The position numbers and the translations under genes were made by a program. From Allobaculum sp. (GTDB lineage: Bacteria; Bacillota_I; Bacilli_A; Erysipelotrichales; Erysipelotrichaceae), in NCBI GenBank assembly GCA_014803815.1, contig JAAVAY010000039.1:4126-10390 (forward strand): 6,265 nucleotides of DNA, written 5' to 3'. The notes beneath the pieces were generated by a model. The model worked only from the letters and a program-made list of their open reading frames with translations. It was not told the origin of the DNA and did not search any database. Shown piece after piece: positions 1 to 6,265 of this stretch (position 1 is the first letter of the stretch; each line of letters starts with the position of its first letter).

Positions 1-1
1 T

Positions 2-1054
2 GGAGATGAAGTGCGCTTATGTCGGGCACCCCTCATCTTTGAAGCTTGGATGAAGCGTCAAGAAGACTTAGAGTATTTTTTAGATAGCCTGTTGCACCTT
101 TTCCCAAGCGATTCTTTAGATGTTTTAGGTCTTTTATGGAAAGGGGCTACTGGAAAAGAGCGCTTTGAAAATTTACGGCCCACTCTTGAACGCTTATACC
201 TGGAAAGCACGAAAAAATCTCTTTTTACGCGTCGAAAAACCATTCCTCCTTATTACGCTAAAAAGCCCATTTGTATATCTGAGGAAATCGCTTCTCTTTC
301 CTCTTCCTCTGTGGCAGGAACACCCTTTGTAAAGGAATGGGAAAAAAAACTTCCTCAAAGTGCCCAAGACCTCTTTAATCAAGAAGACCAAGCTCTTGAT
401 TCTTCCTTTGCTTTTGAATTCTCTGCCCAAAAGATGAATTCCGATTCGGCGCCTTCTAATTTAGAAATTTTAGAAAAGGTTGCTCTTTTTGAAACCCAAG
501 AGCAGAATACAGGTTCAAGTCCCTTAGACTGTTTTTCAAAAACGAATTTAAACCTTCAAGAAAGCTCTACTCCTCAATCGCTCGATTTCGATCAAGAGAC
601 TACGCCTTTCTTTTCTCAATCAGCTCAACTAGAGCCAAACTCTCTTTTCTTACAATCCCTTCAGACCAAACCGAAGCCAAAAAAAGAAGAATTAAAAAAG
701 AACAAACAAAAAAAGGTTTCCCCTTCTTTAGAAAACGCCACTGTGATTTTGGATCAGTGGATCCCGCCTTGTTTTCTAGATATTCAAGGACAAACGTATC
801 CCTTAGAAGATCAAGAAGTTTTTATAGGTCGAGGAAAGGAATGTCATATTTGCCTAGACGATTCGTCGGTTTCCTCTAGGCACGCCAAGCTCACATGTCA
901 AGAGGAAAGATGGTACATCCAAGATTTGAAATCGACCAACTTTACTTGGCTCAATGAAAAACGCGTCATTCGCAAAATGCGTTTGAAAGAAGGGATGGTG
1001 ATTCGTTTTGGACAATGCGAAGCCATCTTCCATCAACCGCTACCAAAAACTTGA
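2..1054 (+). CDS. FHA-domain protein, 5' partial (DUF6382-like N-terminus plus C-terminal FHA), T7SS-associated
   Basis: The reading frame is open to the left edge, so the true start lies upstream; 350 residues are visible. Numbered from the GTG at 11, residues 1-65 are a compact helical segment that resembles from memory the C-terminal half of DUF6382, a domain found fused to FHA in T7SS-linked Bacillota proteins. Residues 85-220 are a Ser/Gln/Glu-rich, probably disordered linker, followed by a Lys-rich patch (220-236). Residues 244-342 are an FHA domain with its key positions kept: Gly273-Arg274, Ser289-Arg290-His291, and Asn310 and Asn315 in the loop that usually reads GSxNGTxxNG (here STNFTWLN). 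FHA domains bind phosphothreonine peptides, so this is likely a cytoplasmic phospho-reader. No membrane helix or signal peptide is visible. The 3' end overlaps the kinase gene by 47 bases, suggesting coupled translation. The FHA call is firm; the DUF6382 call is moderate. Confidence 0.88.
   Translation, partial: GDEVRLCRAPLIFEAWMKRQEDLEYFLDSLLHLFPSDSLDVLGLLWKGATGKERFENLRPTLERLYLESTKKSLFTRRKTIPPYYAKKPICISEEIASLSSSSVAGTPFVKEWEKKLPQSAQDLFNQEDQALDSSFAFEFSAQKMNSDSAPSNLEILEKVALFETQEQNTGSSPLDCFSKTNLNLQESSTPQSLDFDQETTPFFSQSAQLEPNSLFLQSLQTKPKPKKEELKKNKQKKVSPSLENATVILDQWIPPCFLDIQGQTYPLEDQEVFIGRGKECHICLDDSSVSSRHAKLTCQEERWYIQDLKSTNFTWLNEKRVIRKMRLKEGMVIRFGQCEAIFHQPLPKT
997..1002 (+). promoter_or_regulatory. 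Ribosome binding site for the TTG start at 1008
   Basis: GGTGAT lies five bases before the TTG and matches the downstream half of the extended anti-16S sequence (AGGAGGTGATC). A second purine stretch, AAGGGA at 990-995, lies 12 bases from the start. An in-frame TGA at 999-1001 leaves TTG 1008 as the only start upstream of the kinase N-lobe. Confidence 0.5.
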
Positions 1055-2426
1055 AGCCCTAAAAGAAGGGATAGGAATCCAAGTGTTTTTAGCTCTAGAT
1101 ACGATGAGCCAAAAGAAAGTAGTTTTAAAAATGGTGAAGCCCAATGCTCATCAAGCTTGGGTGAGCCAATTTCGCTTGGAAGTGCAAGTGCTTAAACGCC
1201 TCAATCATCCCCGCATTCCGTCTTTGATCGAAAGTCATGATGATTGGGATGGCTGTTGGCTTGTGGAAGACTACATCGAGGCTATTCCTTTGCAAGACTG
1301 GCTCAAAACCGATCCAGGAAAAGAATCACGTCAAGCTCTCTTTTTCGAACTTTTGGAACTCATTCACTGTGTTCATCAAGCGGGGTTTCTCTATCTCGAT
1401 CTCAAAGTCGAAAATGTGTTGGTGGCCCAAGACCATGCCTATTTAATTGACTTTAATGCCTGTTTGCCTGTTGGCAGTGTACGACCAATTTTAATCAATA
1501 AAGATTCGCTTCCTCCTGAAGGATTGGCCGGTCAACCCATGAATGAAAAAGCGGATCAAATTGGTTTGGGCAAATTGTATCTCTTATTTTTTGGACCCAA
1601 TTCTATTGCTTGGAGTGCCCTACGGGAAAATCCTAACGAGCGATTTGCCAGTTTAGAGGCCTTTAAACAGGCCATGGAATCCTCTACCAAACGCTTTTCC
1701 CTACATTTTCTATTTCCAACTTTATTCGGGGTCTTAGCCTTCTTTTCCCTTTTTATTTCCAATTCTTCTCTCTTTTCACTGCCAGCCCTTTCTCTTGAAG
1801 TGGAAGATTTAAAAGAGTCGAATCCAATTCATGAATTAAGTCAAGCGAATACTCCTTCTTTAAACCAGACCTACTCCATCCCAAGCTTTATTCAAGAGAT
1901 GCAAGCTTTAAAAGCTTCTGATCTTTGTCTTGCCTTACACTCCCAGTCTCAATCTCTCACGCCCACTCTTTGGCTTACCTATGCCTATGTAGCTATGCAT
2001 CAAAATCACTTGAGTTTAGCGGGGTATTTATATGATCATGCCCCTATTCAAGAAAGCTCTACAGTGAAACTGTATTGCTCCATTCTTGGTCTGTTCCTCG
2101 ATAAAATACCCACCAGCCGTGATCTTTCTTGGTGTATTCAAGTTTTACCTACTCAAGAATCTTGGCTTTGGTTTCTTGAAGAGTTTTGTCTTCATGTATG
2201 GCATAGAGAAATCTGCTTAAGTGCTAGCGATTTTCAAGATCTATTTATGGCTTTAAATCAAGAAGAAACCTTACCTCACACTCTATTAGAGGTTTTCATG
2301 CAATGTATATTGATTGGCTGTTTACAAGACATGTCCTTTACTCTACCAAACCGTTTGCAGGAGCAATTCAAAACGCAAATTCCTGAACTCTATAGCTTGT
2401 ATCTTCGTTGCCAATCGTCTTTATAG
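1008..2426 (+). CDS. Membrane Ser/Thr protein kinase with EssB/YukC-like architecture
   Basis: The 472 residues fall into three parts. Residues 10-225 are a protein kinase fold. The Gly loop is degenerate (Glu20-Gly21-Ile-Gly23-Ile-Gln), but the catalytic set is present: Lys41 in VVLK, Glu58 in helix C, Asp131-x-Lys133-x-x-Asn136 in YLDLKVEN (HRD has become YLD), Asp148 in DFN (DFG has lost Gly), Glu171 in PPE, Asp183 and Arg212. Residues 234-250 are one hydrophobic helix preceded by Lys-Arg, placing the kinase in the cytoplasm. Residues 290-472 are helix-rich, TPR-like and probably outside. Kinase fold, one helix and helical outer domain is the plan of EssB/YukC (about 440 residues), a T7SSb core protein whose domain is a pseudokinase. 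This one looks more kinase-like and may be active; that is inference. The start is TTG because no ATG precedes the conserved N-lobe. It could also be a PrkC-type sensor kinase, but PASTA repeats are absent. Confidence 0.88.
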   Translation: MDNAKPSSINRYQKLEALKEGIGIQVFLALDTMSQKKVVLKMVKPNAHQAWVSQFRLEVQVLKRLNHPRIPSLIESHDDWDGCWLVEDYIEAIPLQDWLKTDPGKESRQALFFELLELIHCVHQAGFLYLDLKVENVLVAQDHAYLIDFNACLPVGSVRPILINKDSLPPEGLAGQPMNEKADQIGLGKLYLLFFGPNSIAWSALRENPNERFASLEAFKQAMESSTKRFSLHFLFPTLFGVLAFFSLFISNSSLFSLPALSLEVEDLKESNPIHELSQANTPSLNQTYSIPSFIQEMQALKASDLCLALHSQSQSLTPTLWLTYAYVAMHQNHLSLAGYLYDHAPIQESSTVKLYCSILGLFLDKIPTSRDLSWCIQVLPTQESWLWFLEEFCLHVWHREICLSASDFQDLFMALNQEETLPHTLLEVFMQCILIGCLQDMSFTLPNRLQEQFKTQIPELYSLYLRCQSSL

Positions 2427-2544
2427 CCAAATTAAAACGAGCCCAAAACATCTTGGCTCTTTGAAACGTTTATTCCTCGTAATTTTCCAATCAAGCTTTT
2501 ATTTAAAACTTTAACCCTAAGCGGTTTTAGAAAGGAAAATCGAT
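2425..2544 (+). other. Intergenic gap with weak inverted repeats
   Basis: This 118-base AT-rich gap starts at the kinase stop codon and is the only real spacer in the window. AGCCAA (2425-2430) can pair with TTGGCT (2453-2458), or GAGCC (2439-2443) with GGCTC (2455-2459), as mutually exclusive stems. No clear U-tract follows, so it does not look like a strong terminator. I found no convincing -35/-10 pair. An internal promoter or attenuator is possible but unsupported. Confidence 0.3.
2531..2536 (+). promoter_or_regulatory. Ribosome binding site for the 758-residue protein
   Basis: AAAGGA lies eight bases before the ATG at 2545. An in-frame TAA at 2518-2520 with no ATG between it and 2545 fixes the start, so no upstream signal peptide has been missed. 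Confidence 0.75.
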
Positions 2545-4821
2545 ATGTTCACGCCAAAAGCACTTCCTCCTACTCGCCCAATTCCTTTAAGAGTAGAACT
2601 CAATCAAGATCAACTCTATAAAACAACCTTTCAAACACTTCCTTCTTCCTCATCTAGTCCAATCCCCTCTTTAGCTAATGTTCAAGACATCTATTTGGTT
2701 AAAGATTTCTTTTCTTTGCCTTCTAGGCTTTCTTTTACGTATCATCAAGCTTTACATCTTTTATTTTCTCAAGCAGAAGACTTTAGGTTCCAAGACTCTT
2801 TCCAAGAAGAAGTAGAAGCTCCTAAAGAGTCAGATATTCCATTGATCTTGGATTTGGATAAGGAGACAGATCCATCTTCTCTAAAAGACTCCCTCTATCC
2901 CGAAGAGAATCAAGATATACAGGAAGAAGATTTGCTTTCTCCAATCGAAGAAGATGACGATTTAACCCTTTTTAATCCTTCTCAAACTTTTGAAGAGCAA
3001 GAACCAAATGAAAATTCAAACGAAGAAAATAACGACTGTTTAGAAAATTTAGTGTCCCCATCCAATGCGAGCCAAGAGGATCTTATTCCCTCGGATGCTT
3101 CTTTTGATTCATCTTCTTGTTTGCAGCTCTCATTCAATCAAAGGAAACCTTTAACGACTTCTACAAAACAGGTCACTTTAAAGTTTGAAGAGGATATGAG
3201 TGGATATTTCCTAAATATAAAACAAGATCAGTCCATCCAAACTATCCCATTAAATGGGTCTATTCAATCTCTTTCTTTTCGAGAGGATCAAGTCACACTG
3301 ACGCTTTTTAATGATCAAAATGAGCCTATTTCCTCTTGGACAGTAAACTACCAGTCCTTTCCAGATGACCAAGAACCGCAACCTTTTGTTCAAATTCCTG
3401 TCCAAGATCAGATGGCTTTGACGAGCACGACTTTAGTTCCACCAATTGTCGTCGACGATCACATCACTCCTTTTGGGATTTCGGCTTTCCAAGCTATTCC
3501 TAGTCAAGGAAAACTGATCCTTGATTCGGGGTATGAACCCTTAGTGATTGGAAATCAGGAAGAAATTTCTAAATCGGCTCTCACTTCAACCATTTCATCT
3601 CCTAGGATGTCTGCTACGATCTCTTCTAGTTCTTCCCTTTCTTCTCCTTCTTCAGCTCACTCTTCTACTCCATCTTTATCTTCAAACCCTATTCAGCCTT
3701 CTTCCTCGATTTCATCGGTTTCTTCAAATCTTTCCGCTTCTGATCTCTTATCGCTTCCTTCATACACCATTCCCTTGTCCTCACTTTCCCCTTCTTTAGC
3801 ATCCACAACGAATTCTTCCGCTTTAGATTCTCCTTCGCTTCCTTTAGAAGTGACCCATGTCTCTACTCCCTCTTCCTCTCTTTCCTCCACCGGGCTCAAA
3901 ACGGAAACCTATGTTCCCCAAATGCCCACTTTAGATCAGTTAGCCTATCCACCCACGGACTTAGGGAATTCTGTGGATTCTTCTTTAAACCTTTCTTCTA
4001 ATAAACTGGAAAGGCTTTCTACCGATTCAAATCCACAAGAAGAGAAAAAGAGTCATTCCCTGCTTTTTAAACCCCTTGTCAAAGAACTTCAACAACAAGC
4101 CACAATGCCTCTTGCCACAGTCCAACAAGCGGGACAATCCTTAAGTCAAGGAAATACCCTTTACGTTAAAGACCCAAAAGAAGTGCAGGTTCATGTGGAA
4201 AATGGAACTCTTCAAGAAATCAAAGTCTTTTCAAAAGACAGCAAAAAAACGTATACAAGTCTTGAAATGGCGATGGAAGCAGAAAAACAAGCCACATTTG
4301 AAATGGAAGCCAATGTAAAAAGCACCCATTCTGATCAAATGAGTCAGTCTAAATGGACGATTATCCCCCTTGGAGAGACGGTTGAACAATCCATCTCTTT
4401 ACCCGCTCAAGACATCAAAGCGTTTTATACTTTAGAAGAGGATGGAAAACTTTCGAGCTATCGCCAACCTTCTAAGCCGGCCAATGCGCTTTTGTGTCGT
4501 GGATTTGAACCCTTAGCCACCCAAAGTGTCTATCCAGGAGAATCTTTGCGGGTTTATGTAGAAGAAGAGGGGGACTACACATTATCCATCAATGGAAAAT
4601 CACAAATTGTTTCCCTTCAACAAGACGAACTCGGACAACCTTTTATTCCTGTCTCAGTAGGCGCTTTAAAAACTGATATCGCCTTACAAAAAGATGGAAC
4701 GACCATTTATAGTCAATCACTACAAACCAATAACCCCATGGTACGCTTAGGATGGATGGCCCCTGTGATTGGCAGCTTAGTAGGAATCATTTTGGATGTG
4801 CGCCGTCGAAAATGGCTATGA
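2545..4821 (+). CDS. Hypothetical Ser-rich protein with C-terminal membrane anchor, between EssB-like and EssC-like genes
   Basis: I do not recognise this 758-residue protein. In order: residues 1-77 are mixed, with no Lys/Arg plus hydrophobic core of a signal peptide; 78-195 are strongly acidic and probably disordered; 205-340 are beta-rich; 351-450 are a low-complexity linker with 43 Ser in 100; 500-735 are a second globular, beta-rich part ending in an Ig-like stretch (GDYTLSINGK near 676); 737-750 are hydrophobic (WMAPVIGSLVGIIL), followed by the basic tail DVRRRKWL. There is no LPXTG motif. Segments 265-333 and 604-657 share spaced motifs (WT, P-x-QD, PS, GYEPL/GFEPL), suggesting an old duplication. 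The basic tail suggests C-in, N-out topology, which needs export without a visible signal. Its place directly before essC suggests a role with the secretion machine, either as a stand-in for EssA-like subunits or as a surface or secreted partner. Function is unknown; the gene itself is certain. Confidence 0.92.
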   Translation: MFTPKALPPTRPIPLRVELNQDQLYKTTFQTLPSSSSSPIPSLANVQDIYLVKDFFSLPSRLSFTYHQALHLLFSQAEDFRFQDSFQEEVEAPKESDIPLILDLDKETDPSSLKDSLYPEENQDIQEEDLLSPIEEDDDLTLFNPSQTFEEQEPNENSNEENNDCLENLVSPSNASQEDLIPSDASFDSSSCLQLSFNQRKPLTTSTKQVTLKFEEDMSGYFLNIKQDQSIQTIPLNGSIQSLSFREDQVTLTLFNDQNEPISSWTVNYQSFPDDQEPQPFVQIPVQDQMALTSTTLVPPIVVDDHITPFGISAFQAIPSQGKLILDSGYEPLVIGNQEEISKSALTSTISSPRMSATISSSSSLSSPSSAHSSTPSLSSNPIQPSSSISSVSSNLSASDLLSLPSYTIPLSSLSPSLASTTNSSALDSPSLPLEVTHVSTPSSSLSSTGLKTETYVPQMPTLDQLAYPPTDLGNSVDSSLNLSSNKLERLSTDSNPQEEKKSHSLLFKPLVKELQQQATMPLATVQQAGQSLSQGNTLYVKDPKEVQVHVENGTLQEIKVFSKDSKKTYTSLEMAMEAEKQATFEMEANVKSTHSDQMSQSKWTIIPLGETVEQSISLPAQDIKAFYTLEEDGKLSSYRQPSKPANALLCRGFEPLATQSVYPGESLRVYVEEEGDYTLSINGKSQIVSLQQDELGQPFIPVSVGALKTDIALQKDGTTIYSQSLQTNNPMVRLGWMAPVIGSLVGIILDVRRRKWL
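3595..3894 (+). repeat. Ser/Pro/Thr low-complexity linker with polypyrimidine bias
   Basis: These 300 bases encode residues 351-450 of the hypothetical protein, where 43 of 100 residues are Ser, mostly TCT, TCC and TCA codons. The + strand has pure pyrimidine runs at 3630-3653 and 3866-3888. There is no fixed repeat unit; it is degenerate low complexity, typical of a flexible stalk between domains. Confidence 0.8.
4782..4786 (+). promoter_or_regulatory. Ribosome binding site for the EssC-like gene
   Basis: AGGAA lies nine bases before the ATG at 4796, inside the end of the preceding gene. It favours 4796 over the later in-frame ATG at 4946, whose AAAGGA (4928-4933) sits 12 bases away. Confidence 0.6.
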
Positions 4822-6265
4822 GTTTGTATGGTTCTCGTCCCATCAAGCTCTTCGCCAACCGCTTTCCAAGCTTTCTTTTTTACAACAAGTTGGCTTACTC
4901 TGTGCCTGTAAGCCACTTTTCGCTTATAAAGGACAGGTATGTTTAATGCCAAGGCGCTTCTTTCCTCTTTGGATTGATAAGGACTTTGTGATCAACCGCT
5001 GGCCAGGAGCCTATGACCTTTTGAAAGACCAGCACTTTCGCTTGTGGTCATCTCCACAAGGTATGCAACTTGAACAAGGAAAAGGACGCGTCTATCTCAA
5101 TGGCCAACCCGTTCAAAAAGCGCTTTTACACGATGGTGATTGGATTTTAGCCGGAGGGTATAGCTTTTTTTGGAGTGCGCCCATTTTACTGGCTCCAAGT
5201 CTTTTGGCCGATTCCTTTGGGCAAAGTTTACCCTTGCATTACTCTACCCCACGGCCTTTTGAAATGGCTGTCCCTGCTTCTTTATTTGAATCATTGAGTA
5301 CCCCCACAGTATTTAAAATTGAGCCGCCTCCACTCTTTCAAGAGGAGAAAATGGGCTTTGCCTCTTTTAATAAAGGTGGAATGATGGCGATGAGTGCTTT
5401 GACCTCCCTGATTTCCTCTTTTTTTATCAAAGGACAAGGAAACCAAATCCAAGGTCTTTTTCCTGCTTTATTGAGTGGGCTTAGCTTCATGGGATTTTAT
5501 GCCTGGCAGGCTACCCAACAAAAAAACGAAAAAAAAGTCGCCAATCGCGACGCATTAGAGCAGTATTTGACGTATTTAAAAGAGGAGTTCAATTCCTTAG
5601 AGTCTTTGCGACAAGAAAAACGAACGCAGTTTTTGAACCAAAAGCAGCGTATGTTGCATCTGGATCCCTCTTTGAAGCATAGCCAAAGTCAAAGTCCTTG
5701 GACGCTTCCTGTTGGGCTTTTTAAAACTCCTTGTTTAACTTTGGAGTTGCCTGACTTATCGTGGCAATTTCAACATACCCTTCAAGGCCAAGTTTTAGAG
5801 CAATTAAAGGAGGCCGAAATCGAAACTCCGGCTTGGCAATGTCTTCATCAAGGGCAGGTTGGGTTTATTTGTGCCAAGCATGAAAACCAACTTTTGCAGC
5901 TTTATCTCTTGTGGTGTTGGATGGTCTTTACCCCCACTCGACGCTTTGCATGGATTGGATTTCCAACCCCTTCTCGTTTGCATCCAGCGAGTCTTTTGGA
6001 AGGTGAAAGTCTGTATTTTGAAACACTTAAAGACTTTTTAGCCTGTAAAACGCGCTTTTCGAGTATCGAATGGACGATTTGTGTTCATGATTCGCTTTTA
6101 ACTCATTTGGATTGGTCCACTATTTTTTCTCCCTCTCTTTTTCCCTCTCCCTCGTCTTTTTCTTCTTGCCACTCCTCTTTCAATCCCAACTCTTGGCCTC
6201 AAAGTGCCCATCCCAAAGAAACATGGCTTCTCTGTCTAAAAGAGCCAACCTTTCAAGTGGGGCTT
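4796..6265 (+). CDS. essC: EssC/YukB-like type VII secretion ATPase, N-terminal part (3' partial)
   Basis: The frame runs 490 codons without a stop to the right edge. Residues 1-55 are a short Cys-containing lead. Residues 58-133 look like a degenerate FHA domain (VINR at 65-68, LNGQPV at 101-106, DGDWILAGG at 113-121) lacking the Ser-Arg-His and Asn that bind phosphothreonine. Next come a YSTPRPF stretch (149-155) and IEPPP (175-179), matching the FFRSPR...IExPP region before the EssC membrane segments. Two helices follow (about 196-211 and 221-239), then a charged coiled coil (240-288) and the alpha/beta region before the first ATPase domain (300-490). EssC is the hexameric membrane motor of T7SSb; its FtsK/SpoIIIE ATPase domains lie outside the window, so Walker motifs cannot be checked. 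The N-terminal part (about 195 residues before the first helix) is short compared with the usual double-FHA form. The gene overlaps its neighbour by 26 bases, implying coupling. Confidence 0.85.
   Translation, partial: MCAVENGYEFVWFSSHQALRQPLSKLSFLQQVGLLCACKPLFAYKGQVCLMPRRFFPLWIDKDFVINRWPGAYDLLKDQHFRLWSSPQGMQLEQGKGRVYLNGQPVQKALLHDGDWILAGGYSFFWSAPILLAPSLLADSFGQSLPLHYSTPRPFEMAVPASLFESLSTPTVFKIEPPPLFQEEKMGFASFNKGGMMAMSALTSLISSFFIKGQGNQIQGLFPALLSGLSFMGFYAWQATQQKNEKKVANRDALEQYLTYLKEEFNSLESLRQEKRTQFLNQKQRMLHLDPSLKHSQSQSPWTLPVGLFKTPCLTLELPDLSWQFQHTLQGQVLEQLKEAEIETPAWQCLHQGQVGFICAKHENQLLQLYLLWCWMVFTPTRRFAWIGFPTPSRLHPASLLEGESLYFETLKDFLACKTRFSSIEWTICVHDSLLTHLDWSTIFSPSLFPSPSSFSSCHSSFNPNSWPQSAHPKETWLLCLKEPTFQVGL
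6123..6167 (+). repeat. Polypyrimidine tract inside the EssC-like gene
   Basis: Forty-four of 45 bases are pyrimidines, broken only by a G at 6154. The tract encodes a Ser/Pro/Phe-rich loop (residues 443-457) in a region that is normally an ordered alpha/beta part of EssC. It may be a lineage-specific loop. Confidence 0.6.

Noticed and set aside
2439..2470. Rho-independent terminator after the kinase gene
   Set aside because: The stem is only 5 bp and is followed by TTTGAAACG rather than a run of T.
3693..3899. Minus-strand open frame opposite the Ser-rich linker
   Set aside because: Its Glu/Gly-rich translation is just the complement of Ser codons; it has no start context or family resemblance.
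4735..4821. LPXTG sortase anchor at the end of the 758-residue protein
   Set aside because: The hydrophobic segment and basic tail fit, but there is no LPXTG-like motif in the residues before them.
1052..4821. Mycoplasma-type genetic code (TGA as Trp)
   Set aside because: TGA closes the first and third genes at points where the next gene begins, and Trp is encoded by TGG throughout.
4752..4946. Small open frame of 64 codons on the + strand at the third/fourth gene junction
   Set aside because: It overlaps two well-supported genes in another frame. The EssC-like frame starts at 4796 with its own binding site and continues to the window edge, so this is a shadow.
5859..6041. Sixty-codon + strand open frame inside the EssC-like gene
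   Set aside because: It lies wholly within the longer frame, which shows EssC features on both sides.
4946..6265. Alternative start of the EssC-like gene at ATG 4946
   Set aside because: Possible, but its AAAGGA is 12 bases away, the frame is open upstream, and ATG 4796 has AGGAA at a good distance plus an overlap typical of coupled genes.

Overview
The window holds four genes on the + strand, tightly packed. They look like part of a type VII secretion (T7SSb, Ess/Yuk-type) locus from a low-GC Gram-positive bacterium (Bacillota). The reasons are the A/T-rich third positions, AGGA-type ribosome binding sites, and above all the last gene, whose N-terminal half has the layout of the EssC/YukB membrane ATPase. 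Two genes end in TGA, so this is not a Mycoplasma-type code. An Erysipelotrichia-like host is a guess I cannot support further.

Layout: (1) 2-1054 is the 3' part of a gene whose protein ends in an intact-looking FHA (phosphothreonine-binding) domain. Its N-terminal end resembles the DUF6382 domain of other T7SS-linked FHA proteins. (2) 1008-2426 overlaps it and starts at TTG. It encodes a protein kinase-fold domain, one membrane helix and a helical outer domain, which is the architecture of EssB/YukC. Unlike the EssB pseudokinase, it keeps the catalytic Lys, Glu, Asp and Asn. (3) After a 118-base gap, 2545-4821 encodes an unrecognised 758-residue protein with an acidic region, a Ser-rich linker, two related beta-rich segments and a C-terminal membrane helix. 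It has no visible signal peptide. (4) 4796 to the right edge is the N-terminal 490 residues of an EssC-like protein: a degenerate FHA-like domain, a Pro-rich motif, paired membrane helices and a coiled coil. The FtsK-type ATPase domains would lie beyond the window.

Inferred working model: a membrane kinase (2) in the EssB slot and a phospho-reader (1) sit beside the EssC motor (4). Protein 3 lies between them as an extra component or as a surface or secreted partner. No WXG100 substrate, EsaA, EsaB or canonical EssA gene is in the window. No RNA genes, mobile elements or CRISPR arrays were seen.
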